Shown here in pieces: positions 5,526 to 14,339 of a stretch of 17,955 bases of DNA (within the stretch, counting starts at the first letter, position 1; each line of letters begins with the position of its first letter). The position numbers and the translations under genes are program-made. The stretch is from contig CAYYGL010000100.1 in assembly GCA_964471235.1 (NCBI GenBank), positions 1-17,955 on the forward strand. The letters are read 5' to 3'. The notes beneath the pieces were generated by a model. That model was not told the DNA's origin and ran no database searches. It saw only the letters and a list, made by a program, of their open reading frames with translations. The stretch is from CAYYGL01 sp964471235. Lineage in GTDB: Bacteria; Calditrichota; Calditrichia; RBG-13-44-9; J075.

Positions 5526-8063
5526 TTATGAAAATTCCGGTTCGGTTTGCTCTTGTTGCCGGAGGGGGAGCGGCTGCTCGTTGTCCCCGACTTGAATTTT
5601 AACCACCACGACCGTCATGTCATCATGCTGCTTTGCCCGACCGGTAAATTTGTGGATTTTGGAAAAAATGGACTCTAACACCTCATCAGCATCGACATGA
5701 AAATTCCGCTCGATGATGGCATGAAACCGCTCTTCCCCGAACTCCTCTTTATCGCGATTCATGGCTTCCGTGCAGCCATCGGTGTAAAATACAAAAAGAT
5801 CGTTGGCTTGAAAAGGAATCTTAACTTCCTGGATGGTCTGCTCAAACACTTTGCCTTTTTCCATTCCGATAGCCAATCCTTTTGGATGGATGGCTTGCAG
5901 GCTTTGTTGCTCGGTGCGCCGCATAACCAACGGGTTATGCCCGGCTCGGGCGATTGTTAACACGTGGTTCCGGTTATCGAAAATGCCGTAAATCATACTG
6001 ATAAAGACTCCCCGGCGGGCATTTTCATAAAAAAGGCGGTTCAATTTTGCCAGCACTCTTGCCGGGGAGGATTCATTTTGCGCCAGTGCCCGCAGAAATC
6101 CTTTGGTGAGGGTCATATAAAAGGCTGCCTGGGTGCCCTTGCCGGAGACGTCTCCAATCGCAATTCCCAGGCGATGGTCATCGAGGGGGATAAAGTCAAA
6201 ATAATCGCCGCCTACCTCCTGTGCCGGGGTACACCGGGAGGCAATATCCAGCATGGTAAACCGGGGATTCTCCTTGGGCAGAAACCCCATTTGCACTTCC
6301 CGGGCGATTTCCAATTCTTTTTGCAGTCGCTCCCGTTCCGAAATGTTCTTTACAAAATCAGGGGTGAGACGCTGGAAGTCGGTTATCCGGTCGCGGGTTA
6401 CCAGGCATACCAGTGCATAGCCGACGAAGAGCATTAACACCCCGATCAACCCATACCCGGAAGCCTGGTGAGACGGATTTCCCGTGGTGAAAAGGGTTAC
6501 CCCGGGTTCTAAAGCGACCACTGTAAACATTGCTATAAAACTGGTTAATAAATCATAGCGGTAGAAACTCCACAACACCATCAGAACACCTGCGCCCTCT
6601 ATCACAATGCCAATCATCGCCGGTTCGGTATTGAATTGATAATTGATAATGAGGAAGAAGGCTAATATTGGCAGCAGCAAATATGGAGAAGATATCCACT
6701 TTCTCAGTAACGATAATAACAGAACAATAAAGGAGGTGGTCGCGAAAATGGTGATGAAGATATCGTAACTGAGAATGCTAAGAACCGGGCTGGCGGCGCT
6801 CAAAAATTGGAAGGTATTTTCTTCGCGGTGAACAATTTGCAGGGGATGTAGCGGCTCGATCAGCCACACCATCACCAGCCAGGCAGCGAAGGCAATAGCT
6901 CCGACGGTAATCCCGCGGAGGATCGCCATGCCAATCCGGGAATGAAGAAAAAATTTGTTTCGTAAAAGATCAACCGAGATAAATTTTTCGTTCCAGGCTT
7001 CCCGCCCAATCGATTCCGCCACCGCCCATACGAAAATAAATATGCCGCCCATAAACAATGGGGTAAAAATCAACGGGAAGAGGATGGTCCACCCCATGGA
7101 AGGGGGTAGGCTCTGGTACAGAAAAATATCGAACGTAATAGCGACGATAACGGCCAGCCCGGTGGCAAAGCGGAAACTGAGTTCATAAGCCCGCCATCGT
7201 TTGAATGCCAGCAGGATGGTAATAATGGCAATGGCAATGATGATCAGGGCGGAGACTATGGCTCGCACCGCTTCAAAAGAAGGGCGGTTAAACTCTGCCG
7301 GGGTGTCAATACCAATGTCCAATCGGGAAATGGCATTCCCTCTTACATCTACCCGAACGGTTACCCTGTCATCAATGTGCGTTGACTGAAGGCGGGTCTT
7401 CCATAAGAAACGGTAATCGGAACGGTCTTCATGTTGAATCGCTTCGTTCTTTACCAATTCCAGGGGGGCAAAACGGTAGAATGGATTGGATGCTGTATGA
7501 GTAATCATGCTGTCGTTAGCGGTGCTGACCGGAATATCTTTTATGAAACTATAGCGCTGCAAAAACGCCCGGGCAACTTCTTTTGCCTCCTCTGCCGTTA
7601 ATTTTTGGGGCTCTTGTTCGGGAGGAGAGGTCTGTTCAAAGTGAATCAGGTTGCCCCAAACATCGAACATCCATTTTTTGCCGTACGCAGAATCGGGAAA
7701 ATCTACCTTAGTTTCGTTGGAAATCGAGATGGATTTGACGTCCTGGTAATTCATCCATTCCACTTTCCAGAAATAGCCCGGGAGCCCCTGGCGGAATACC
7801 TGATTGCTCTTTCGGATGCCCAACTCCGCCTGGAACTGACGGATCAGCGGTTTATTTCGTTGTAGCCGGATATCCAACCACTTATCCTGAGTCGAGAGGT
7901 GAAGCGAGTCAGCGAGATGAAAAGCTCTTTTCTCGATTTCCGTTTTATCCAGGGGCAAATGGATGCCATAGAACGGATGAACAAGGGGAAAGAGGTGGTA
8001 AATGAGAAAACCGCAGAGGGAAATAAGCACGAGAAAGGTGATCGGGGGAAGTGCTCTCTTCAT
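5526..8063 (-). CDS. Multi-pass membrane SpoIIE/RsbU-type serine phosphatase
   Basis: PP2C-like phosphatase of 845 residues, of the kind that dephosphorylates anti-anti-sigma factors in partner-switching pathways. One N-terminal helix (about residues 8-28) precedes an extracytoplasmic region to about 270, including a PepSY-like stretch (LTAEEAKEVARAFLQRYSF, about 155-173). About eight more hydrophobic segments follow (272-566), then a linker helix (ERERLQKELEIAREVQMGFLP) and the SpoIIE domain (about 600-825). Metal-binding motifs are present: VGGDYFDF (near 619), GDVSGKG (near 638), YTDGCTEAMN (near 763) and HDDMTVVVV (near 814), so it should be active. The start at 8063 has AAAGGAT upstream. 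A short polar tail follows the catalytic domain. No kinase or STAS partner is in the window. A lipoprotein gene follows. Confidence 0.9.
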   Translation of the reverse strand: MKRALPPITFLVLISLCGFLIYHLFPLVHPFYGIHLPLDKTEIEKRAFHLADSLHLSTQDKWLDIRLQRNKPLIRQFQAELGIRKSNQVFRQGLPGYFWKVEWMNYQDVKSISISNETKVDFPDSAYGKKWMFDVWGNLIHFEQTSPPEQEPQKLTAEEAKEVARAFLQRYSFIKDIPVSTANDSMITHTASNPFYRFAPLELVKNEAIQHEDRSDYRFLWKTRLQSTHIDDRVTVRVDVRGNAISRLDIGIDTPAEFNRPSFEAVRAIVSALIIIAIAIITILLAFKRWRAYELSFRFATGLAVIVAITFDIFLYQSLPPSMGWTILFPLIFTPLFMGGIFIFVWAVAESIGREAWNEKFISVDLLRNKFFLHSRIGMAILRGITVGAIAFAAWLVMVWLIEPLHPLQIVHREENTFQFLSAASPVLSILSYDIFITIFATTSFIVLLLSLLRKWISSPYLLLPILAFFLIINYQFNTEPAMIGIVIEGAGVLMVLWSFYRYDLLTSFIAMFTVVALEPGVTLFTTGNPSHQASGYGLIGVLMLFVGYALVCLVTRDRITDFQRLTPDFVKNISERERLQKELEIAREVQMGFLPKENPRFTMLDIASRCTPAQEVGGDYFDFIPLDDHRLGIAIGDVSGKGTQAAFYMTLTKGFLRALAQNESSPARVLAKLNRLFYENARRGVFISMIYGIFDNRNHVLTIARAGHNPLVMRRTEQQSLQAIHPKGLAIGMEKGKVFEQTIQEVKIPFQANDLFVFYTDGCTEAMNRDKEEFGEERFHAIIERNFHVDADEVLESIFSKIHKFTGRAKQHDDMTVVVVKIQVGDNEQPLPLRQQEQTEPEFS

Positions 8064-8174
8064 ACCAAATCCTTTACCATCGGTGATTGAAATGCTTTTC
8101 TTACCTACGGTGCAAGCAGAGAAAAGTTTGCAAAACGTGATTGCGTCAGCGTCATCTTAGGTGTTGGTAAAATA

Positions 8175-8225
8175 CACCACCCGGCTATATATTGCAAGTG
8201 CAACTTGCCCGAACAGCCGGTGGTG
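8175..8225. repeat. Nested inverted repeat between divergent genes
   Basis: The outer arms are CACCACCCGGCT (8175-8186) and AGCCGGTGGTG (8215-8225), complementary apart from one extra C. Inside them sits a perfect palindrome, GCAAGT-GCA-ACTTGC (8194-8208). The structure lies between the phosphatase gene (minus) and the WbqC-family gene (plus). It has no T-tract, so it is not a standard terminator. A REP-like element, a protein-binding site or an RNA structure in the leader are all possible. Confidence 0.55.
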
Positions 8226-8345
8226 AGAGGTTGTTGGTGAATGGAAATTGCTCCATTTAACATACGCATTATCCAATAACCACTCATTAATAACCGAGTG
8301 GTAAATATCGTCCGGGTTTTAACAAAAACTGCTCATGGAGGAATA

Positions 8346-9050
8346 ATGCCGGAAATGATCCTCGCAGCGGCAAAACCGGGCTATCTGCCGGGAATGCTTT
8401 TTTTTGCCCGGATGCTCCGGGCAGATATCTTTGTGCTGGCGGATGACATCCAGTTCAGTAAACAGGATTGGGTGAACCGCACCCGGATCGCCAATGCAGC
8501 GGGCGAATTAACCCTCAGTGTTCCGGTATTAACAAAAGGCAAAGGGAGACAATTCATAAAGGATGTCCGGATCGATCCCACCCGGCACTGGGCGAAAAAA
8601 CACCAAAGAGCATTGCAGGTAAATTACGCCTATGCTCCCTATTTTGACTGGTATGCCGATCTGCTGGCAGAGGTGTATTACAAACGGTGGGAATTCCTGC
8701 TCGATCTCAACCTGGCGTTGATTGATTTACTACGCCGGGTATTGCAAATAGAGACGCCGCTGCATTTCGCCTCGGGAATATCACACCGCTCCGGCGCTAC
8801 AGTAAGCATCATTGACATCATCCGGGGATTCAGTTGTCAAAAATACCTCGCGGAGGAACGGGACAAACAATTCCTCGATTTCTCCCTATTCCAATCGGAA
8901 GTTATTCGCCCCCTCACTCTCCGCTTTCCACCGCCCCACCGGCACCGCCTCACTGAACCATATCCTTATCCCCTCTCCCTTCTGCACTGGTTATTCCATC
9001 GAGGACATGAAGAGGTGAGGGAGATGTTGGAGAGCGCAATTGTCCGGTAA
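8346..9050 (+). CDS. WbqC-like family protein
   Basis: WbqC-family proteins occur in polysaccharide and surface-glycan loci; their biochemical role is not settled. The 234-residue product shows the family start (AAKPGYLPGMLFFARMLRADIFVLADDIQFSKQDWVNR; residues about 6-43), which corresponds to the conserved pattern Q-P-x-Y-x-P, D-x-F-V-x-x-D-x-x-Q-F and W-x-N-R. A strand then follows (GELTLSVPV). The C-terminal part matches the family's 'lS-x-LD-LLFN-x-G' region as LSLLHWLFHRG. The ATG at 8346 is preceded by GGAGGA three bases away; an upstream in-frame ATG at 8298 lacks such a site. It stands alone, with no other glycan genes nearby. aceE follows after 151 bases with its own likely promoter. 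Confidence 0.85.
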   Translation: MPEMILAAAKPGYLPGMLFFARMLRADIFVLADDIQFSKQDWVNRTRIANAAGELTLSVPVLTKGKGRQFIKDVRIDPTRHWAKKHQRALQVNYAYAPYFDWYADLLAEVYYKRWEFLLDLNLALIDLLRRVLQIETPLHFASGISHRSGATVSIIDIIRGFSCQKYLAEERDKQFLDFSLFQSEVIRPLTLRFPPPHRHRLTEPYPYPLSLLHWLFHRGHEEVREMLESAIVR

Positions 9051-9127
9051 AGCCGGTGAACCGGGTGCTGCATGCGTAATTGTTGTGAAGAATAAAATTT
9101 GTCGAACTTGATTACCTGTTACGCCGC

Positions 9128-9156
9128 TTGTATCCGTCCTCCAAAGTATGTATATT
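9128..9156 (+). promoter_or_regulatory. Putative aceE promoter
   Basis: TATATT at 9151-9156 is a good -10 box. A weak -35 (TTGTAT, 9128-9133) lies 17 bases upstream. The pair is 45 bases before the aceE start and within an intergenic gap. Weak prediction from consensus spacing only. Confidence 0.35.
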
Positions 9157-9188
9157 TTGGCGCTTTAGTGAAAACCGATAAGTTTGAG

Positions 9189-9194
9189 AAGGAG
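9189..9194 (+). promoter_or_regulatory. aceE ribosome-binding site
   Basis: AAGGAG with a seven-base spacer to the ATG at 9202. This decides that start over the in-frame TTG at 9184. Confidence 0.8.
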
Positions 9195-9201
9195 AAAATT
9201 T

Positions 9202-11913
9202 ATGCCCGATAAAGTTTTGGAAGATTTTGAGAAGATGACCAAGCCCAATGGCGACATCGATGCCCAGGAAACTTCGGAATGGCTGGAAGCGCTGGAGGAA
9301 GTGTTGCGTTACCAGGGACCGGAACGGGTGCGCTTTTTACTTTCGGAAATGCTGCGTGCCAGTTATGCCAAAGGTGTCGCGGTACCGTTCTCCATTAACA
9401 CACCCTACATTAACACCATTCCCCGGGAACAGCAGCCACCGTTTCCGGGCGACCGGCAGATTGAACGGCGCATTAAAAGCATTATCCGCTGGAATGCCAT
9501 GGCAATGGTGGTGCGCGCCAACAGAAAATTCCCTGGCATTGGGGGGCATATTTCCACCTACGCATCAGCAGCGACCCTCTACGAGGTAGGCTTCAACCAC
9601 TTCTTCCGTGGAAAGGGCGAGAACTTCGACGGCGATCTGGTGTTTATCCAGGGGCACGCCTCACCGGGAATTTATGCCCGGGCATTCCTGGAGGGACGAT
9701 TGACCAGGGAACAATTGGCGGCTTTTCGCCGGGAGGTGGAAGTTACCGGCGGCCTGTCCTCCTACCCGCATCCCTGGCTGATGCCTGATTTTTGGGAATT
9801 TCCCACCGTCTCCATGGGGTTAGGACCCATATCCGCCATTTACCAGGCACGCTTTGCCCGCTATCTACAAGACCGGGGAATCAAAGACACCAGCGGCAGG
9901 CATATCTGGGCATTCCTGGGGGATGGCGAAACCGATGAACCGGAGGCGCTAGGCTCCATTGCCCTGGCTTCCCGGGAGGGGCTGGATAATTTGATTTTTG
10001 TCATCAATTGCAACCTGCAGCGCCTTGACGGTCCGGTGCGCGGGAATTCCAAAATTATCCAGGAACTGGAAACCGTATTCCGGGGCGCCGGCTGGAATGT
10101 CATCAAAGTGCTGTGGGGAGAGGATTGGGACCCCCTATTCGAAAAGGATACCGAGGGTTACCTGATTAAACGCTTTGAGGAAGTGGTGGATGGCGATTTT
10201 CAAAAATACATTGTAGAACCCGGTTCCTACCTGCGGGAGCATTTTTACGGCAAGTATCCGCAATTGTTGAAGCTGGTGGAACACCTCTCCGATGAGCAGT
10301 TGAAAAAGCTTCGCCTGGGCGGGCACGATCCTGCCAAAGTTTATGCCGCTTATAAAGCGGCAGTGGACCATACCGGTTCACCGACGGTGATTCTGGCGCG
10401 AACCATCAAAGGATATGGGTTGGGTGAAGCGGGGGAAGGGAAAAACATTACCCACCAGCAAAAGAAACTGAATGAAGAAGAGATGCGTCATTTCCGGGAC
10501 CGTTTTGACATCCCCATCCCGGATGACCGGTTAGCCGAGGCGCCCTTCTACCGACCGGATGAAAAGAGCCCGGAAATTCAATACCTGAAAGAACGGCGTG
10601 CTCAATTGGGCGGCTACGTCCCTTCCCGGCGAACGTTGACCGAGTCGCTGGAAGTGCCGGAACTCCATTACTTTAACGAGTTTTTAGGCGGCAGCGAACG
10701 GGAAGTCTCCACTACCATGGCGTTTGTGCGGCTCCTTTCTCAATTGATCAAACACCCGGTGATCGGGAAACGAATTGTGCCGATTGTGCCGGATGAAGCC
10801 CGTACCTTCGGGATGGAATTTTTGTTCCGCCAGGTAGGCATTTATTCTCACCTGGGGCAGAAGTATGAACCGGTGGATGCGGAAACATTTTTGTATTACC
10901 GGGAGATTACAAACGGGCAGATTCTGGAAGAAGGGATAACCGAAGCCGGTTCCATGGCCTCTTTCACGTCTGCCGGCACGGCTTATGCCAATCACGGGGT
11001 GGATATGATTCCGTTCTTCATCTTTTACTCGATGTTCGGTTTTCAACGGGTAGGCGATTTAGCCTGGGCATTTGGCGACCAGCGGGGGCGTGGGTTTTTA
11101 ATCGGCGGCACTGCCGGTCGCACCACCCTGATGGGGGAGGGTTTGCAGCATCAGGACGGGCACAGCCATGTTTTAGCCAGCACCATCCCCAATTGTGTAA
11201 CCTACGATCCAGCCTGGGCATACGAGTTGGCAGTGATTATTCAGGACGGCCTTCGCCGCATGTATACCAACCGGGAGGATGTGTTCTATTACCTGACCGT
11301 GGGGAATGAGAATTATCCCATGCCCCCGATGCCCAAAGGGGTTGAAACCGGGATTGTAAAGGGCTTATATAAATTCAAGGAAATGCCGGCGAAGGCAAAA
11401 GGGAAAAAGAAAGCGCCGCTCAAAGCCCATATTTTTGGCAGCGGTTCAATTTTGCGGGAGGCGTTACGCGCCCAGGAAATTTTAGCCAGAAAATATAATG
11501 TGGCGGCGGATGTCTGGAGCGTCACCAGCTACAATCAACTGCGGCGGGATGCCCTGGAGACAGAACGCTGGAACATGCTCCATCCCACTGAAACACCCCG
11601 GAAACCGTATATTACCGGATTGATGGAAAATGAAAGCGGCCCGGTGATAGCCGCCTCGGATTACCTGAAAGCCCTGCCGGACGCCGTCAGCCGTTGGGTG
11701 CCGGGTGGCATTTTTTCATTGGGAACCGACGGCTTCGGGCGCAGCGACACCCGCCAGACACTCCGGCGCTTTTTTGAAGTGGATGCCGAAGCAATTACCG
11801 TGGCGGTGTTGAGTCAGTTGGCACAACGAGGTGAGCTGAAACCGGATACGGTTGCCAAGGCAATGAAAGACCTGGGGATTGATCCGGAAAAGGCAAGCCC
11901 AATGATTTCTTGA
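9202..11913 (+). CDS. aceE: Pyruvate dehydrogenase E1 component, homodimeric type
   Basis: Thiamine-diphosphate enzyme that decarboxylates pyruvate and acetylates the lipoyl group of E2, feeding acetyl-CoA into central metabolism. The 903-residue product is close to the roughly 890 residues usual for AceE and collinear with it. It shows the ThDP/Mg motif GDGETDEPEALGSIALA (about 240-256) ending near NCN, the GHASPGIYARAFLEGR region, and the C-terminal transketolase-like half (TAGRTTLMGEGLQHQDGHSH; SDYLKALPD; GTDGFGRSDTR). The ATG at 9202 has AAGGAG seven bases upstream; a TTG 18 bases earlier is not needed. A Lys-rich insert (AKAKGKKKAPLK, about residues 730-741) looks like a surface loop. 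E2 (aceF) and E3 are not next to it, so the complex must be encoded at separate loci. Confidence 0.95.
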   Translation: MPDKVLEDFEKMTKPNGDIDAQETSEWLEALEEVLRYQGPERVRFLLSEMLRASYAKGVAVPFSINTPYINTIPREQQPPFPGDRQIERRIKSIIRWNAMAMVVRANRKFPGIGGHISTYASAATLYEVGFNHFFRGKGENFDGDLVFIQGHASPGIYARAFLEGRLTREQLAAFRREVEVTGGLSSYPHPWLMPDFWEFPTVSMGLGPISAIYQARFARYLQDRGIKDTSGRHIWAFLGDGETDEPEALGSIALASREGLDNLIFVINCNLQRLDGPVRGNSKIIQELETVFRGAGWNVIKVLWGEDWDPLFEKDTEGYLIKRFEEVVDGDFQKYIVEPGSYLREHFYGKYPQLLKLVEHLSDEQLKKLRLGGHDPAKVYAAYKAAVDHTGSPTVILARTIKGYGLGEAGEGKNITHQQKKLNEEEMRHFRDRFDIPIPDDRLAEAPFYRPDEKSPEIQYLKERRAQLGGYVPSRRTLTESLEVPELHYFNEFLGGSEREVSTTMAFVRLLSQLIKHPVIGKRIVPIVPDEARTFGMEFLFRQVGIYSHLGQKYEPVDAETFLYYREITNGQILEEGITEAGSMASFTSAGTAYANHGVDMIPFFIFYSMFGFQRVGDLAWAFGDQRGRGFLIGGTAGRTTLMGEGLQHQDGHSHVLASTIPNCVTYDPAWAYELAVIIQDGLRRMYTNREDVFYYLTVGNENYPMPPMPKGVETGIVKGLYKFKEMPAKAKGKKKAPLKAHIFGSGSILREALRAQEILARKYNVAADVWSVTSYNQLRRDALETERWNMLHPTETPRKPYITGLMENESGPVIAASDYLKALPDAVSRWVPGGIFSLGTDGFGRSDTRQTLRRFFEVDAEAITVAVLSQLAQRGELKPDTVAKAMKDLGIDPEKASPMIS

Positions 11914-11956
11914 GATTGAAAACATCTATTCCGGGAGCTTCTTTCGGTATGGAAGG

Positions 11957-11985
11957 AAAAAATAACGAATGAGGGGGCATTCGCT
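11957..11985 (-). terminator. Probable intrinsic terminator of the response-regulator gene
   Basis: On the minus strand, GCGAATG, loop CCCCCT, CATTCGT is followed by TATTTTTT. The perfect core is six pairs, extended by a G-T pair. It lies about 50 bases past the stop of the gene at 12037-12729, in the right orientation. Confidence 0.55.
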
Positions 11986-12036
11986 TAAATTGATATCATT
12001 ATACCGGATGGCATAGTTGGCGGAGCCCTCTTTCCT

Positions 12037-12729
12037 TTAGCGGGTTTTCTCCAGTAGTTGATTCAGTTCCTTTTCGATATCAAACATCATATCTTTATAA
12101 ATCCCTTCCTGGAGTACCCGAATTTTTTCCTCATGGACTACTTTATGGAGACTTTGCAGAACCTTGCTGATGAATTCGACAGTTTCCCGGGCGATGGTTT
12201 TAATTCGTATCGATTCCTCCAAATCGGTTTCATCCATAATCTGAACGGCAAAATAGAGCGGGGTTAGCGCATTGTTGATATAATGGTTTAAGGTAACCAT
12301 AACCCGCTGGATATTCCGCAATTGTTCCACCTGAGAATTCTTTTGCTGCAATTGTTTTTGTAATTGGATAATACGCTGCAACGAGCGAATCTTCAGTTGA
12401 ATTTCCAGGGTCGTGTGTGGCATGTAAATGAAGTCATCCACCCCCATCTCAAATGCTAACAGTTGATCGACAATGCGGCTCCGATCCAATATCCCAATCA
12501 AAGGCAATAATTTCATCTGCGGACTGCGCTTTATTTTTTCACATACTTCAAACGCATCTTCATTGCTCAACTCAAAATCCACCAGAACAATATGATAGTC
12601 TCTGCTCTTTTCTAATTCCCAGATTGCTTTGGAAAAGCCGTCCACAACGGTTATGGGAAAACCTTCCGGTTCCAGGTCATCCTGCAAACGGTGAGCGGTA
12701 TCGGGGTTGTCCGACAACAAAAGAATCAT
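12037..12729 (-). CDS. Receiver-domain protein with C-terminal DHp-like helix, no output ATPase
   Basis: A 230-residue signalling protein. Residues 1-118 form a response-regulator receiver fold: acidic pair region LLLSDN (D7), phospho-acceptor candidate D51 in IVLVDFELSNEDAF, and GVDDFIYMP. The conserved Thr/Ser is replaced by Leu (near 81) and the conserved Lys of the KPF motif is missing (MPH, 103-105), so phosphorylation signalling may be altered. A coiled coil (about 118-140) leads to VMVTLNHYINNALTPL (143-158), which resembles the H-box of NtrB-like histidine kinases ('NHxINNxLTxI') with H149. A second helix hairpin follows, but no ATPase domain. AGGG precedes the ATG at 12729. It is monocistronic here. 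It may act as a dimeric phosphotransfer or adaptor protein; this is inference. Confidence 0.75.
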   Translation of the reverse strand: MILLLSDNPDTAHRLQDDLEPEGFPITVVDGFSKAIWELEKSRDYHIVLVDFELSNEDAFEVCEKIKRSPQMKLLPLIGILDRSRIVDQLLAFEMGVDDFIYMPHTTLEIQLKIRSLQRIIQLQKQLQQKNSQVEQLRNIQRVMVTLNHYINNALTPLYFAVQIMDETDLEESIRIKTIARETVEFISKVLQSLHKVVHEEKIRVLQEGIYKDMMFDIEKELNQLLEKTR

Positions 12730-12932
12730 TTTGAATCCCTATCATTAAAACCTGGGAAAGTAAACTTTTTATAAACTCATCGAATTAGAACCGGTATATA
12801 AATCAGAGCCTGTCATGACGATGGGAGAAATCAAGAAGAAATTTATCGGCCGTTGGATTCTTTATCATCTATTCCCTAATTGAGGTCGGTATGAAAAGCG
12901 GAAAACTTTAGATTCATAAGCTGAAAAACGTC

Positions 12933-12961
12933 TTGATTTTATACCTCCCCGGTGTTATATT
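12933..12961 (+). promoter_or_regulatory. tRNA-Phe promoter
   Basis: TTGATT (12933-12938) and TATATT (12956-12961) are separated by exactly 17 bases and lie 20 bases before the mature tRNA. A good sigma70-like promoter. Confidence 0.65.
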
Positions 12962-12980
12962 TTTCGCCGCTTTAACGGTT

Positions 12981-13053
<73 letters not shown>

Positions 13054-13062
13054 CAGAAAATT

Positions 13063-13089
13063 GGCTTGTCGAAAGGCAAGCCTTTTTTT
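13063..13089 (+). terminator. Intrinsic terminator after tRNA-Phe
   Basis: GGCTTGTC, a GAAA tetraloop, and GGCAAGCC form an eight-pair stem (one T-G pair) closed by a GNRA loop, followed by seven T residues. The convergent larC gene on the minus strand ends 56 bases away, and the hairpin may serve it too, though its minus-strand T-tract (AATTTT) is weaker. Confidence 0.85.
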
Positions 13090-13145
13090 ATGGACTGTAA
13101 ATGGGAATGGGGGAGAGAATGTCCGCAAATAGGGAACTGAACTGC

Positions 13146-14339
13146 TCAGGTTTTCGTATCGGCAGTTTGGTTTTCTAAGAAATACTGAACTGCCTGGTAG
13201 ATTTCCTTTAGACTTTTTCCTTGCTGTTTGGCGAGTCGCCGGCATTCCTCAAATTCCGGGAGCAGGAATTTTTTTCCCGCCCGGATGACTTGCTTCACTT
13301 TCAACCTGCCCCAGGGAGAATCGATCTCTACCACCTGCCGCGGCAGGTGATCGCGATATACGGGATGGTAACGCAAGCCGATGGTGGTGCTTTCGGAAAA
13401 GAGCGTTTCCCGGATCACCGGCAGCAATTCAGCTCTGCACAGGGTAATCACTTCCACGCCCGGTCGCCCCTTTTTCATAATATTGGGAATTAGGCTGACA
13501 TCCGCTGCCCCGGCTTTCAACAACTGCTCCATTAAATGGGGATACCATTCCGGATTCATGTCGTCAATGCCGCATACCACTTCCCACAGCATGTCTTTTG
13601 TATAGCTCTCCTCCGGTTCTGCCAGCCATAGCCGTAACACGTTGGGCAGAAGGGGAAACTGTTTGCTGCCGGCGCCATACCCGATTGCCGTTATCTTAAA
13701 CGGTTGACTTTCCGGTAATGGCCCCCGGGATAAGTGCGTTACCAGGGCAGCCCCGGTGGGGGTAACCAGTTCCCCTTCCATATCCTTGTAGATGACCGGA
13801 TAACCTTGTAGTAAATGCAGGGTTGCCGGTGCCGGCACCGGTAGGGTGCCGTGAGCAGCCGTGACAGTCCCCCGGCTTACCGGTAATCGGGAGGCATAAA
13901 CCGGATCGACTTGCAAATACTCCAGGCAGATAAACACGCCCACGATATCCACAATGGAGTCAATCGCCCCAACCTCGTGAAAGTGCACCTTCTCTACCGA
14001 TATGTTATGCACCAGCGCCTCCGCTTCTCCCAACCGCTGGAACACCTCCCGGGCATTGGATGTTACATACTCGCTTAATGAACTCTTCGTGAGGAGAGAA
14101 AATATATCGGAGAGATGACGATGGGGCTGATCGCCACCAGTAAGCCGAACTTTTACTTTGGTAGCATGGATTGATTGGCGAGTGGTGGATTCCGACTCCA
14201 GCGTATAGCCGGTCAGGGGAAGCTTCTGCAATTCTTCCTTCAGATAATCCGGTGGCACCAATCCGTCCAAAAAAGCCCCCAACAGCATATCGCCGCTGGC
14301 TCCTGCCACACAATCGATGTATAAAAATTTTTGGGTCAT
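13146..14339 (-). CDS. larC: LarC, nickel-insertion protein for the nickel-pincer nucleotide cofactor
   Basis: LarC (formerly DUF111) inserts nickel into pyridinium-3,5-bisthiocarboxylic acid mononucleotide to make the NPN cofactor used by lactate racemase LarA and related isomerases. The 397-residue product starts with the family signature YIDCVAGASGDMLLGAFLDG (7-26) and holds VEKVHFHEVGAIDSIVDIVG (about 116-135), with the His/Glu/Asp cluster typical of the family. Later features are AHGTLPVPAPATLHLL, GELVTPTGAAL and a C-terminal ferredoxin-like region (GIDDMNPEW; KKGRPGVEV). It is a single uninterrupted frame, unlike the frameshifted Lactobacillus gene. The ATG at 14339 has no Shine-Dalgarno; the leader is pyrimidine-rich and resembles that of recX. 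larA, larB and larE are not in the window. Confidence 0.93.
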   Translation of the reverse strand: MTQKFLYIDCVAGASGDMLLGAFLDGLVPPDYLKEELQKLPLTGYTLESESTTRQSIHATKVKVRLTGGDQPHRHLSDIFSLLTKSSLSEYVTSNAREVFQRLGEAEALVHNISVEKVHFHEVGAIDSIVDIVGVFICLEYLQVDPVYASRLPVSRGTVTAAHGTLPVPAPATLHLLQGYPVIYKDMEGELVTPTGAALVTHLSRGPLPESQPFKITAIGYGAGSKQFPLLPNVLRLWLAEPEESYTKDMLWEVVCGIDDMNPEWYPHLMEQLLKAGAADVSLIPNIMKKGRPGVEVITLCRAELLPVIRETLFSESTTIGLRYHPVYRDHLPRQVVEIDSPWGRLKVKQVIRAGKKFLLPEFEECRRLAKQQGKSLKEIYQAVQYFLENQTADTKT

